Shown here piece by piece: positions 28,395-37,419 of a DNA stretch of 64,000 nt. The DNA comes from Mesorhizobium zhangyense. Lineage in GTDB: Bacteria > Pseudomonadota > Alphaproteobacteria > Rhizobiales > Rhizobiaceae. Position 1 is the first letter of the stretch, and the number at the start of each line of letters is the position of its first letter. The DNA lies in NCBI RefSeq assembly GCF_011045115.1, contig NZ_JAAKZG010000003.1:124001-188000 (forward strand), in the 5' to 3' direction. The notes beneath the pieces were generated by a model. The model was not told the DNA's origin, made no database searches, and saw only the letters and a list, made by a program, of their open reading frames with translations. A program made the translations under genes and the position numbers.

Positions 28395-30221
28395 ATGTAT
28401 GTCGACGGGCATAAATCCGGCGGAGAACCAACTTCGCAGGAACGTCGCGACAACGCGCAACCCGACGCGCGCGTCCTTGGCCACGTGGTTCATTGCGACG
28501 GCGCCCGCGCCACCATCGCAGCCTTCGCCGACGCGAGCGATGGTTCGGTAACCGGCCAGTGGACGGTCGGGCGCATGATCTCCATCAATCTCGGCGCCTG
28601 CCGTACCGTCGGCCTGGTCTATGCCATCGGCAAATCCGACCGCGTCTGGAACAACGATGGCCGCAACGCCATCGAGGTCAGCATCGAGCTCATCGGCGAG
28701 GTCCGCGATCTCCCTGCGCCGGCAAAGCCGGCGTTCGATCGTGGCATCACCGTCTATCCGCATATCGGCGCGGTCGCTCACCGCATCCGCGCTCGCGACC
28801 TTCAGGCGGTCTACGACCTTGCCGGCCGCAAGGCCGTCACCATCGGGCAGTTGTCGCAGGACGAGACTATCGACGCCTGCATCGCCATCGAAGACACGCT
28901 GACCCGCCATTTCGCCGTGGTCGGCACCACCGGCGTCGGCAAATCGACCGCCGTGTCGCTGCTTCTGCGCAAGACGATCCAGGCCAAGCCCGATCTGCGC
29001 GTGCTGATCCTTGATCCGCACAATGAATTCGCCGACGCCCTGCCCGAACTCAGCGTCAAGGTCGACACGTCGTCGCTCGACCTGCCCTTCTGGCTGTTTC
29101 GGCTGGAGGAGTTCGCAGAGGTGCTGTTTCGCGGGCGAGAGATCGTTCCCGAGGAACTCGATGTTCTGCGCGACCTGATCCCGCACGCCAAGAACCTTTA
29201 TCGCAATCCCAACGCCGGCACCTTCATACGTCGCGGCGGCGATGCGCTTACCGCCGACACGCCGGTGCCCTATCGCATGGCCGACCTGATCAAGCAGATC
29301 GACGAGCGTATGGGCCTTCTGGAAAGCAAGAACGACCGCCCGGTCTATCGCGCGCTGAAGACGCGCATCGAGTCGGCTGTCGCCGATCCGCGCTACCGCT
29401 TCATGTTCGCCTCCAGGCTGATCGAGGACACGATCCACCAGACCATCGGCAACATCTTCCGCATTCCGCATGGAGGCCGGCCGATCACCTGTTTTGAGAT
29501 GGCCGGCATGCCTTCGGAAGTGGTGAATTCGGTCTGCTCCGTTCTCGCCCGTCTCGCCTTCGACTTGGCATTGTGGAGCGAGGGGCGGCTGAAGCTGCTG
29601 GTGCTATGCGAGGAAGCCCATCGTTACATGCCTTCCGACCCAAGGCTGGGCTTCGCGCCGACCCGCCACGCCATGTCGCGCATCGCCAAGGAAGGCCGCA
29701 AATATGGCTGTTATCTCGGCGTGGTAACGCAACGGCCGGGCGATCTCGATCCGACGATCCTGTCGCAGTGCTCGACGGTGTTCGCCATGCGGCTCGCCAA
29801 CGACCAGGACCAGAAGATCATCCGCTCGGCGATCGCCGACTCTTCGGCCTCTACCCTGTCCTTCCTGTCTTCCATGGGCCAGCGCGAGGCCATCGCCTTC
29901 GGCGAAGGTGTCGCGACCACCATGCGCCTGAAATTCGAACGCCTGCCGGCAAATCTGATACCCGGTGCGGGAAAACGTCATGCCTCGGATGCAACCAGCA
30001 CGGACGATGCGGATGTCGATCTCGCCGCGATCGTCGAGCGGCTGCGCAACGTGCCCCGTCCGCAGCAGAATCTCGGCTTCTCCGAAGCCGTTGATGTGCA
30101 GCGCCAGGCCGGCGATCCTGGCTATCGCAAGACGGCAACTGCAATCCCGGCAGCCGATGACCTCGACGTCAGCTTCGGCCTCAAGACGACAACCTTTGGG
30201 CTCCGCCCGCGCTCGGATTGA
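28395..30221 (+). CDS. HerA-like ATPase (DUF87 domain)
   Basis: A 608-residue hexameric-type ATPase of the HerA/FtsK superfamily. An N-terminal beta-barrel (HAS-like) region of about 150 residues precedes Walker A GTTGVGKSTAVSLLLRKT, Walker B VLILDPHNEFADALPE, the segment LKLLVLCEEAHRYMPSDP with a catalytic Glu, and GVVTQRPGDLDPTILSQCS with the arginine finger region. Archaeal HerA pumps DNA in complex with the nuclease NurA; bacterial HerA proteins work in repair, DNA translocation or defence. No nuclease, Sir2, DUF4297 or methylase gene is beside it, so it looks like a stand-alone chromosomal member. The ATG at 28395 is chosen; an upstream in-frame start lacks support. Confidence 0.85.
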   Translation: MYVDGHKSGGEPTSQERRDNAQPDARVLGHVVHCDGARATIAAFADASDGSVTGQWTVGRMISINLGACRTVGLVYAIGKSDRVWNNDGRNAIEVSIELIGEVRDLPAPAKPAFDRGITVYPHIGAVAHRIRARDLQAVYDLAGRKAVTIGQLSQDETIDACIAIEDTLTRHFAVVGTTGVGKSTAVSLLLRKTIQAKPDLRVLILDPHNEFADALPELSVKVDTSSLDLPFWLFRLEEFAEVLFRGREIVPEELDVLRDLIPHAKNLYRNPNAGTFIRRGGDALTADTPVPYRMADLIKQIDERMGLLESKNDRPVYRALKTRIESAVADPRYRFMFASRLIEDTIHQTIGNIFRIPHGGRPITCFEMAGMPSEVVNSVCSVLARLAFDLALWSEGRLKLLVLCEEAHRYMPSDPRLGFAPTRHAMSRIAKEGRKYGCYLGVVTQRPGDLDPTILSQCSTVFAMRLANDQDQKIIRSAIADSSASTLSFLSSMGQREAIAFGEGVATTMRLKFERLPANLIPGAGKRHASDATSTDDADVDLAAIVERLRNVPRPQQNLGFSEAVDVQRQAGDPGYRKTATAIPAADDLDVSFGLKTTTFGLRPRSD

Positions 30222-30309
30222 AGCCAAAACCGACCATCATCAGCAGCACCAATTGCGACGCCGGCTGGCTTGGGAAGAATTCCCGCAGGAATTCGTCAGG
30301 CTGAGTCTT

Positions 30310-30395
30310 ATGGCGCTGGTTTTCGAGAACCGGAGCGGAGCGTACATTTTAGTACGTGAGCACCGGAAGCGCAGAAAACCGGTGTCAGAAGGCCA
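30310..30395. repeat. imperfect long inverted repeat
   Basis: Left arm GGTTTTC-CCGGAGC-GCGTAC and right arm GTAC-GCACCGG-GAAAACCGG mirror each other around ATTTTA, giving an interrupted stem of about 35 positions. It lies between the convergent HerA-like and diguanylate cyclase genes. I know of similar elements in rhizobial intergenic regions but cannot confirm the family. Confidence 0.5.
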
Positions 30396-30419
30396 GCATC
30401 ACGAATTCATGTGGAATTC

Positions 30420-31211
30420 TCAGGCGCTGACGCGATTGCGGCCCTGTCTCTTGGCCTCGTAGAGCTGCTTGTCGGCGCGGCGGAAGAACTCTTCGGCCGT
30501 TTCCTTGCGATCCCAGACGGCAAGGCCGACGCTGGTGGTGATCTTCAGACGTATGTTGCCGTTGAACACCGTGGTGGCGGCGATCGCCTTGCGTATGCGC
30601 TCGGCGAGCCGGGTCAGCATGTCGGCGTCCATGTTGGGTGCCACCACCGCGAATTCCTCGCCGCCGAGACGTGCGACGACATCGTGGTAGCGGGTCATGT
30701 CCTTCAGGCAACTGGCGACGGCGCGCAGCACATCGTCGCCGATATCGTGTCCGTGCGTGTCGTTGACCTGCTTGAAATGATCGAGATCGAGGATCATCAG
30801 GCCGACAGGCTTGTCTATCTTGCGAAACTCCTCGAGATATTCCCGCAGCGCATCGTCGAAATAGCGCCGGTTCTGCATGCCGGTCAGCGCGTCGGTGAGC
30901 GCGGCCTGTTCCAGTGTTACTGAGCGGGCGCTGAGAGAGGCCGTCATGGCGCGCAGCTTGCCCTGCTCTTTCACCTGCGTGCGGATCTGCGGATAGATGA
31001 AGAAGATGCCGAAGAACAGCGCAGTTGCGAGAAGAACACCCGTCGCGAAAAGCAATTTGGAAAGATAGGCGACGCCCTCCATCCGCTCCGGCTGGTAAAG
31101 CGTCTCGGTCGACGTGTGAAGAACGCCGTAGGCATGCACGATCACCGCTCCGGCCGCGAGAATAACGGTAATCAATACAAAAAAGGCCGATTCCGACTGG
31201 TGGAAGCGCAT
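30420..31211 (-). CDS. membrane-bound diguanylate cyclase (GGDEF)
   Basis: A 263-residue inner-membrane protein. Two transmembrane helices (about 8-31 and 50-73) flank a short periplasmic loop of about 20 residues. A short coiled linker leads to a GGDEF domain that contains ALTGMQNRRYFDDAL, LDLDHFKQVNDTHGHDIGD and the active-site loop GGEEF at residues 183-187. The inhibitory I-site RxxD is present as RYHD exactly five residues before GGEEF. It should make cyclic di-GMP from two GTP and be feedback-inhibited. No EAL domain is present. PilZ proteins such as the one at 7.5 kb are possible receivers. Confidence 0.93.
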   Translation of the reverse strand: MRFHQSESAFFVLITVILAAGAVIVHAYGVLHTSTETLYQPERMEGVAYLSKLLFATGVLLATALFFGIFFIYPQIRTQVKEQGKLRAMTASLSARSVTLEQAALTDALTGMQNRRYFDDALREYLEEFRKIDKPVGLMILDLDHFKQVNDTHGHDIGDDVLRAVASCLKDMTRYHDVVARLGGEEFAVVAPNMDADMLTRLAERIRKAIAATTVFNGNIRLKITTSVGLAVWDRKETAEEFFRRADKQLYEAKRQGRNRVSA

Positions 31212-31339
31212 ATTCTTTCCGTTGACGAGCTGTCGTGAATTGTTATGCCACCTTGGACCTTACGGAGGGTTAACCCCGGCAACCGCAAGGCGAGAACAGC
31301 GCAGCCATTTGCGCCGCGCAAGCTGTATTGAAATCCCCC

Positions 31340-32296
31340 CTACCCTTTCGCTTCCAAAGCAACCGAAGCGTCGATGCGCTGCCACTCGGGCCCAAGCTGA
31401 TTGCGGAACCATGTTCCTTGTCGCTTGGAATATTGTCGCGTTGCAATCTTTGCGCGTATAGTTGCCTCGGAAAACTTAATTTTTCCTGAATCCGCGGCCT
31501 GAAGCTCCCGAACGCCGATCGCCTTCATGGCAGGCAAGGCCGGATCGAGCTCCAATGCGCTCAGCGCTCTCACCTCTTCCAGCGCGCCTGCCTCAAGCAT
31601 ATGATCAAACCGCTGGTCTATGCGATGCACAAGCGCAGCACGCTCTGGTTCGATCACAAAGAAGTGAGCGCTTTCCCGGTCTATCAGCGGATGCCCGCTA
31701 TCAGCCTGCCAGTGCAGGATGGAACGGCCCGATGCCTCCAGCACCTCCAGCGCCCGAACGATGCGCTGCCCGTCGGTGGGGCGCAGGCTCTGGGCGGTTT
31801 CGGGATCCTCCTGCCGCAGGATGCGGTGCAGACGGTCGGGTCCGTCCTCGAGCAGGCGGTAGCGCCACCGGTCGCGGATCGCCGGCGGGATTTCCGGCAT
31901 CTCGGAAATGCCTTCCGCCAGCGCCCGGAAATAGAGCCCGGTGCCGCCAACGAAAATTGGCGTCCTGCCCTCGAACACCCCCTCGCCCATCAACCTCATC
32001 ACGTCGCGCAGCCAGGCGCCGGTCGAATAGGCGGTTCTCGGCGAAACGTGGCCGTAAAGGTGATGCGGCGCGCGCGCCAGGTCTTCCGGGCCGGGCCGCG
32101 CCGTCAGCACGTTCAGCACGGCATAGCCTTGCATGGAATCCGTGTTGACGATCACGCCGTTTTTCTTCTCGGCAAGGTCGAGCGCGAGCGCCGACTTGCC
32201 GCTGGCGGTCGGCCCGGCTATCAGGATCGCGTTCCTGATGCTTCCGCCACCCTCAGCCTTGCCGGATTTCTCCATGTCGCTTGTCGCCACGCTCAT
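31340..32296 (-). CDS. miaA: tRNA dimethylallyltransferase MiaA
   Basis: A 318-residue enzyme. The P-loop is LIAGPTASGKSALALDLAE. VNTDSMQGYAVLNVLTARP binds the prenyl and tRNA substrates, PIFVGGTGLYFRAL is the family motif, and the C-terminal zone has ATRQYSKRQGTWFRNQL. It transfers dimethylallyl from DMAPP to A37 of tRNAs that read UNN codons. Two starts are possible: ATG at 32296 (MSVATSDME) and ATG at 32275 (MEKSGKAEG, 311 residues). Both overlap the divergent serB gene; with the second, the two ATG codons share the palindrome CATG. I report the longer form; neither start has a strong ribosome site. Confidence 0.94.
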   Translation of the reverse strand: MSVATSDMEKSGKAEGGGSIRNAILIAGPTASGKSALALDLAEKKNGVIVNTDSMQGYAVLNVLTARPGPEDLARAPHHLYGHVSPRTAYSTGAWLRDVMRLMGEGVFEGRTPIFVGGTGLYFRALAEGISEMPEIPPAIRDRWRYRLLEDGPDRLHRILRQEDPETAQSLRPTDGQRIVRALEVLEASGRSILHWQADSGHPLIDRESAHFFVIEPERAALVHRIDQRFDHMLEAGALEEVRALSALELDPALPAMKAIGVRELQAADSGKIKFSEATIRAKIATRQYSKRQGTWFRNQLGPEWQRIDASVALEAKG

Positions 32297-33161
32297 TTCC
32301 CATCCGGCCCAGAGCCGACTTTCGCAATCGCTGGCGAATATGGCCTCGCAGGCGGTCGGCGCAAGCTCTGTTCGCTGGCTTTCCGAGAAAATCGCCTGCG
32401 ATATCGCTTTGCCGAATTCCATTTCGGCGGACGAAGCTCAGTCGAAGTTGCGTGCAGCGCTGGACGGCGAACCCATCGACATCGTCGTCCAGGAAAGCGA
32501 AACGCGCCGGAAAAAGATCCTGATTGCCGACATGGATTCGACCATGATCGACCAGGAATGCATCGACGAACTGGCCGACGAGATTGGCGTCAAGGCGCAT
32601 GTCGCGGCCATCACCGCGCGCTCGATGAATGGCGAGATCGCCTTCGAACCGGCGCTGCGCGAACGCGTGGCACTCTTGAAAGGGCTCGACGCCGCCGTCA
32701 TCGACCGCATCATCGCCAATCGCCTGACACTGGCTTCCGGCGGACTGCAGCTGGTCGCGACGATGCGCGCCAACGGCGCCTACGCGGCATTGGTTTCCGG
32801 CGGCTTCGATGTCTTCACCTCGTGCATCGCCGCCATGCTTGGCTTCGACGAGAACCGCGCCAACCGTCTCATCGAGGTGAATGGCCATCTCACCGGCGAG
32901 GTTGCCGAGCCGATCCTCGGCCGCGCCGCCAAGGCTGACGCGCTGAACGAAATCTCCGCACGCCTCGGGCTCTCGCCGGCGGACGCGATTGCCGTTGGCG
33001 ACGGCGCCAACGATCTCGACATGATCCATCTTGCCGGCACTGGCGTCGCGCTCCACGCCAAGCCATCGGTCGCAGCCGAGGCAAAGGTGCGCATCGACCA
33101 TGGTGATCTCACCGCCCTGCTCTACCTTCAGGGCTACAGCGAGAAGGAGTTTGTTGCATGA
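32274..33161 (+). CDS. serB: phosphoserine phosphatase
   Basis: A 295-residue HAD-superfamily phosphatase. Motif I is ADMDSTMIDQE (the DxDxT nucleophile and acid), motif II is ALVSGGFDVFT (Ser), and motifs III/IV appear as KADALNE with Lys and VGDGANDLDMI. The N-terminal 80 residues are an ACT-like region usual in alphaproteobacterial SerB. It removes phosphate from O-phosphoserine, the last step of serine synthesis. The ATG at 32274 overlaps the miaA start region on the opposite strand, so each gene's promoter must lie inside the other's coding sequence. The next gene (GNAT) starts 4 bases before its stop. Confidence 0.96.
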   Translation: MSLVATLISHPAQSRLSQSLANMASQAVGASSVRWLSEKIACDIALPNSISADEAQSKLRAALDGEPIDIVVQESETRRKKILIADMDSTMIDQECIDELADEIGVKAHVAAITARSMNGEIAFEPALRERVALLKGLDAAVIDRIIANRLTLASGGLQLVATMRANGAYAALVSGGFDVFTSCIAAMLGFDENRANRLIEVNGHLTGEVAEPILGRAAKADALNEISARLGLSPADAIAVGDGANDLDMIHLAGTGVALHAKPSVAAEAKVRIDHGDLTALLYLQGYSEKEFVA

Positions 33162-33718
33162 AGCCTATTCGCACAGAACGCCTTATCCTGCGCAACTGGG
33201 AAGAGCGCGACCGCGACCTGTTCTTCCGCATCAACTCCGACGAAACGGTGATGGAGTTCTTCCCCTTCCGCCGCGACCGCGCCCATGCCGACGCCAAGAT
33301 GGACGCGATACGCGCCGAGAACACTGAAAACGGCTATGGCTGGATGGCGGCAGAAATAGCCACGACGGGTCAATGCATAGGCTTCATTGGCCTCCACGAC
33401 GCCGAGATCGAGCCGGCTGCGCCCTCCGGCACGATCGAGATCGGCTGGCGGCTGGCGCCGGAATTCTGGGGCAAGGGCTATGTCACGGAGGGTGCTGCCG
33501 CACTGCTCGATTTCGGCTTCGACACCCTTGGCAAGCCGGAAATCATTTCCTTCGCCGTCGAGAAGAATCACCGCTCGACAGCCGTCATGGAACGTCTCGG
33601 CATGCGCCGCGAACCATCAGGCGACTTCGATCATCCTGAAGTGCCCGACACGCATCCGGAACTGAAGCGGCATGCGCTGTACCGGCTGTCGCGGGAAGAC
33701 TGGCGGGCAAGGAAGTAA
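33158..33718 (+). CDS. GNAT family N-acetyltransferase (RimJ/RimL-like)
   Basis: A 186-residue acetyltransferase. The opening KPIRTERLILRNWEERDRD is typical of the RimJ/RimL group. The acetyl-CoA-binding zone is IGWRLAPEFWGKGYVTEGA near residues 93-111, with the QxxGxG/A loop in the form EFWGKGYVTEG. The last conserved strand reads EIISFAVEKNHRSTAVMERLGM. The acceptor could be a protein N-terminus, an antibiotic or a small amine. It overlaps the serB stop by 4 bases (ATGA) and is therefore coupled to it, though no shared function is evident. Confidence 0.88.
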   Translation: MKPIRTERLILRNWEERDRDLFFRINSDETVMEFFPFRRDRAHADAKMDAIRAENTENGYGWMAAEIATTGQCIGFIGLHDAEIEPAAPSGTIEIGWRLAPEFWGKGYVTEGAAALLDFGFDTLGKPEIISFAVEKNHRSTAVMERLGMRREPSGDFDHPEVPDTHPELKRHALYRLSREDWRARK

Positions 33719-34124
33719 GCCCGACTTTCGGACGCAGGGGACATTCTTCGAGGCGAGCCGTTTCCTTCTTCCCGTTCGCGGGGTGAGAAGCGGCCGCCGA
33801 TGGCGACGAAAAGCCAACGATTTGGCTTTTAGCCCGAAGCCATAGCGAAGGGCTGGTGGCTCGAAGGCCGTATGAGGGCTGCCCAACGTCGGCGCTGCCC
33901 CCTCACGGTCGCGCCGCCTGCTACCCCATACCTATGTCATACCTACCGGAGCGAGAAGCGCCGTTAGACAAGGTCAGATGGGCCAAGGTCCAACTATCAC
34001 GCTCCCAACGGTTTGATTATCTCCAATCTGATCTCGGATCATACGCTCGGTTTTATCCGGCGGTTCCAGGGTGCATTACTCATCAGCAAAACCGGTCTCA
34101 ACGCCGATTGAAGGAGAGGCACAG
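33719..34124. other. 406-base intergenic region
   Basis: I see no gene here. It contains a perfect 9-bp hairpin AAAAGCCAA-CGAT-TTGGCTTTT at 33809-33830, which could end the serB-GNAT transcript. A stretch with GCTGCCC and GGCGCTGCCCCCTCA near 33880-33910 resembles the ends of the palindromic repeats found at 41-56 kb and may be a degenerate remnant. The last 100 bases hold the promoter and ribosome site (AAGGAGAGG) of the DUF1254 gene. Confidence 0.5.
33809..33830 (+). terminator. terminator-like hairpin after the GNAT gene
   Basis: AAAAGCCAA and TTGGCTTTT form a perfect 9-bp stem with a CGAT loop and end in TTTTA. It is 90 bases past the GNAT stop. Confidence 0.6.
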
Positions 34125-35579
34125 ATGCAAAAGAATTGGCTCGTAACCATCTCGGCCGTTGCAATCCTCGCCGTCAGCGTTGTCCACCCGGCCCTCGCTC
34201 AAGAGCAAGCATCGCCCATCCCGACGAGCCGTCCGGCGCAAACCGAAGCGCTTTCGGAGCAGGAGGCCCGCACTATCGCGAAGGACGCTTATGTCTACGC
34301 CTACCCCATGATGCTGACGCATGCCACGTTACGGAAGCTGAGCAATTTCGCGGAGGCGCCGCCCGGAGACGCCTTCGGTCCGCCAAACCAGTTTCATCAC
34401 GCTCGCGCCTTTCCGAAGGCTGAAGACAGGATCGTCATTCGCACGAACGTCGACACCCTCTACTCGGCCGCCACCCTCGACTTGAAAGCGGAGCCGATTG
34501 TCCTTTCGGTGCCTGCAGCCGATCGCTATTTCATGCTGCCGATGCTCAGCCTTTGGACGGACGTGTTCGCCGTGCCTGGCACGCGCACTACCGGCAAGAA
34601 CATTGCGCGAGATTTCCTTGTGGTTGGGCCGCAGTGGCAGGGCGATGCGCCTGAGGGTCTGGAGGTCATTAGAAGCCCCACCCGGTATGTCTGGATCATC
34701 GGCCGGACGCAAACCAATGGCGCCGCAGACTACGAGAACGTGCATAAGGTACAGGACAGCATGAAGCTCACGCCCCTCTCGGCTTGGGGCAAGGACGCGC
34801 ATGTTGCGCCAAAGGGTGTGGTTGATCCGAGTATCGATATGAGAGCTGATCCGCCTGCTGTGGTGGAGAAGATGGATGCCGCGACCTTCTTCTGGAGTTT
34901 TGCCGAACTGCTGAAAGACAATCCGCCGAACGCGGTCGATTATCCGATTGTTCATCGGCTCGAACGTGCGGGCTTCAAGATTGGAGAGAGTTTCGATTTC
35001 ACGAAAGTACCGGCAACTGTCCGGCAGGCATTCGAGAGCGGCTATGCCGATGGCAAGGCGCTGGTGCTGGCTGAAGGCAAGAAGGCAGCCGGCATCGGCG
35101 GCAAGGGCTGGATATACACGACCCGCAGCGGCACCTATGGCACGGACTATCTCTACCGCGCGGCCATTGCCCAATGTTGCGTCGGCGAGAACCTGCCGCA
35201 GGACGCGGTCTATCCTTCACTGTCCAGCGACATTGAGGGCCGCGCGCTGGATGGCAGCAACAACTACGTGCTGCATTTCGACAGGGGCAATCTGCCGCCG
35301 GTAGACGCGTTCTGGTCGGTGACGGCCTATGACATCGAAGGCTACTTCATCCCCAACACGCTTAAACGTCAGGCGATCGGCGACCGCGACAAGCTCACTG
35401 CCAACGCCGATGGCTCTGTCGATCTCTATATCCAGTCCGCCTCCCCGGGATCGGATAAAGAGGCCAACTGGCTCCCGGTAGGCAAGGCACCGTTCAACCT
35501 GCTGATGCGCCTCTACTCCCCGCGCGAGGAATTTCTAGAGGGGGCGTGGGCACCGCCACCTGTCAAAAAGGTTGACTGA
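34125..35579 (+). CDS. DUF1254/DUF1214 domain protein, exported
   Basis: A 484-residue periplasmic protein. The signal peptide covers about residues 1-26 (ending HPALAQ). The N-terminal DUF1254 domain holds AKDAYVYAYPMMLTHATLRK, TNVDTLYSAATLDLKAEP and PAADRYFMLPMLSLWTDVF. The C-terminal DUF1214 domain includes YVLHFDRGNLPPVDAFWSVT and YDIEGYFIPN. The two domains occur together in many environmental bacteria; a few have been tied to virus-capsid-like folds, but no reaction is known. AAGGAGAGG stands 6-7 bases before the ATG, a near-perfect ribosome site that fixes the start. It is a single gene closed by a hairpin at 35625-35650. Confidence 0.87.
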   Translation: MQKNWLVTISAVAILAVSVVHPALAQEQASPIPTSRPAQTEALSEQEARTIAKDAYVYAYPMMLTHATLRKLSNFAEAPPGDAFGPPNQFHHARAFPKAEDRIVIRTNVDTLYSAATLDLKAEPIVLSVPAADRYFMLPMLSLWTDVFAVPGTRTTGKNIARDFLVVGPQWQGDAPEGLEVIRSPTRYVWIIGRTQTNGAADYENVHKVQDSMKLTPLSAWGKDAHVAPKGVVDPSIDMRADPPAVVEKMDAATFFWSFAELLKDNPPNAVDYPIVHRLERAGFKIGESFDFTKVPATVRQAFESGYADGKALVLAEGKKAAGIGGKGWIYTTRSGTYGTDYLYRAAIAQCCVGENLPQDAVYPSLSSDIEGRALDGSNNYVLHFDRGNLPPVDAFWSVTAYDIEGYFIPNTLKRQAIGDRDKLTANADGSVDLYIQSASPGSDKEANWLPVGKAPFNLLMRLYSPREEFLEGAWAPPPVKKVD

Positions 35580-35624
35580 CGCAAAGGCTGCAACGGTTGA
35601 AAACCGATTCTCGAACGCAAAGAA

Positions 35625-35650
35625 AAAGGGCGGTCACTCGACCGCCCTTT
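35625..35650. terminator. bidirectional terminator between DUF1254 gene and degP
   Basis: AAAGGGCGGTC and GACCGCCCTTT form an 11-bp perfect stem around ACTC. A-rich sequence lies on both sides (a run of A on the far right and AGAAAA on the left). It sits between convergent stops and can serve degP strongly on the minus strand. Confidence 0.85.
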
Positions 35651-35687
35651 CCCAAAAAAAATCAAACACTTGCGACCGTTTCCGGAC

Positions 35688-37283
35688 TCAGTCCATCCGC
35701 ACGGTCACGAAGCGCAGTTCGCCGCTCTTGGAGGCCAGCATGAGCAGGGCGTTCTTGCGGCCCTGTTCCTTCAGCGCGCCGATGCGGTCCATCACGTCCT
35801 TCGGCGACGAGACCGATTCCTGAGCGATCTCGGTGATCACTTCGCCGGCGAGGATGCCACGCGCGGAAGCTGCAGAATTCGGCGCGACTTCGGTGACGAC
35901 GACGCCCGAAACCTCGGCGCCGATCTCGAACTTCTTGCGCGCTTCGTCGTTCAACTCGCCGATGGTCATGCCGAGAACGGAAGCGGTCGCGACCGCGCCG
36001 CTGTCGCCTTCGCCTTGTGCCGGCTTGTCCTCTTCGTCCTGGCTAAGCTTTTCGCCATCTTCCAGACGGCCGAGCGTGACCTTGACGGTCTGCTCGACGC
36101 CCTTGCGCACGATCAGCACGTCCACGGCCTTGCCCACCGGGCTTTCGGCCACGACACGCGGCAGGTCGCGCATCTCGTGAACGTCCTTGCCGTCGAATTT
36201 GGTAATCACGTCACCCGGCTGGATCGAGCCGTTGTCGACCGGCCCGCCCTTGATGACACCGGCGACCAGTGCGCCCTTGGCGCTCTTCATGCCGAGGCTT
36301 TCGGCGATCTCGTCGGTGACCGGCTGGATGCGCACACCGAGCCAGCCGCGGCGCGTCTCGCCGAATTCGCTGAGCTGGGCAACGACGCCGGCAGCCAACT
36401 CGGAGGGGATCGAGAAGCCGATGCCGATCGAGCCGCCCGAGGGCGAGATGATGGCCGTGTTGATACCGACGACTTCACCTTCCATATTGAACAGCGGACC
36501 GCCGGAATTGCCCCGGTTGATCGCCGCATCCGTCTGGATGAAGTCGTCATAGGGGCCGGAATTGATATCGCGGTTACGCGCCGAGATGATGCCTACCGTG
36601 ACGGTGCCGCCAAGACCGAACGGGTTGCCGACGGCCATCACCCAGTCGCCGATGCGCATCTTGTTGGAATCGCCGAAATTCACAGCCGTCAGCTTCTTGC
36701 CCTTGGGATCGACCTGCAGCACGGCGATATCGGTCTTGGTGTCGGTGCCCTTGAGCGTCGCCTTGAGCTTGGAGCCGTCGGAGAAGTTCACCTCGATCTC
36801 GTCTGCATCGGCAATGACGTGGTTGTTGGTGACGATGATGCCCTTTTCGGCATCGACCACGAAGCCGGAACCGAGCGACTGGACCTTCTGCGATCCACCG
36901 CCACCACCGCCGCCGCCTTCACCGTCCTTGTTGCCCTGGCGGTTCTTGAAGAAATCGTCGAAGAAATCCTGGAATGGCGAGCCTTCCGGCAGTTGCGGCA
37001 TCGGCACAGCGCCCGGACCTTCGCCACCCTTCACCGTCTGCGACGTCGAAATGTTGACGACAGCACCTAGCAGCCCCTCGGCCAGATCGGCAACCGAAGC
37101 CGGACCTTGCGGCGCGAGTCTCGGTGGCTGAACCGGCGTCTGTGCTTGCGGCGCGATCTTCGGCTTATCCTGCGCCAGCGCGGGGACGGCGACGTAAGGC
37201 GCGGCGACCGCGCCGGCCAGCAGCGCCATGGTCGCGGCCACGAAGGTTCTTCTTACCGCAGGCGGTACGAGTGTGAACGTCAT
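35688..37283 (-). CDS. degP: Do/DegP-like periplasmic serine protease (HtrA)
   Basis: A 531-residue S1C protease. A signal peptide (about 1-38, ending VPALAQ) is followed by the trypsin-like domain with His in IIVTNNHVIADADEIEV, Asp in GTDTKTDIAVLQVD and the Ser in AINRGNSGGPLFNMEGEVVG. Two PDZ domains follow (beginning RRGWLGVRIQPV and near ASVLGMTIGELND). A Gly-rich linker (GEGGGGGGGGSQK) lies in the LA-loop region. It degrades or holds misfolded periplasmic proteins and oligomerises through the PDZ domains. It is the last gene of the unit hflK-hflC-DUF2065-degP, an arrangement I recall from rhizobia, which groups membrane and envelope protein quality control. Spacing to DUF2065 is 136 bases, so it may also have its own promoter. 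Confidence 0.95.
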   Translation of the reverse strand: MTFTLVPPAVRRTFVAATMALLAGAVAAPYVAVPALAQDKPKIAPQAQTPVQPPRLAPQGPASVADLAEGLLGAVVNISTSQTVKGGEGPGAVPMPQLPEGSPFQDFFDDFFKNRQGNKDGEGGGGGGGGSQKVQSLGSGFVVDAEKGIIVTNNHVIADADEIEVNFSDGSKLKATLKGTDTKTDIAVLQVDPKGKKLTAVNFGDSNKMRIGDWVMAVGNPFGLGGTVTVGIISARNRDINSGPYDDFIQTDAAINRGNSGGPLFNMEGEVVGINTAIISPSGGSIGIGFSIPSELAAGVVAQLSEFGETRRGWLGVRIQPVTDEIAESLGMKSAKGALVAGVIKGGPVDNGSIQPGDVITKFDGKDVHEMRDLPRVVAESPVGKAVDVLIVRKGVEQTVKVTLGRLEDGEKLSQDEEDKPAQGEGDSGAVATASVLGMTIGELNDEARKKFEIGAEVSGVVVTEVAPNSAASARGILAGEVITEIAQESVSSPKDVMDRIGALKEQGRKNALLMLASKSGELRFVTVRMD

Positions 37284-37419
37284 AAGCAGGTGGCCTCCGG
37301 TTCAGATAAAGAAATAGCGTGGCAGCCCTAGGGGCGCATTACCATGTGGCAGGTAAAATACGGCGTGTTTGCGGCCTTGCATACTGCCCGGGGCGGGATG
37401 GCCGACAATCTTGTGTGAA

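Noticed and set aside
33856..34146. 96-codon plus-strand frame before the DUF1254 gene
   Set aside because: It overlaps the true start of the DUF1254 gene in another frame and has no recognisable content.
35670..37070. 466-codon plus-strand frame opposite degP
   Set aside because: Antisense shadow; degP has all three catalytic residues and two PDZ domains.
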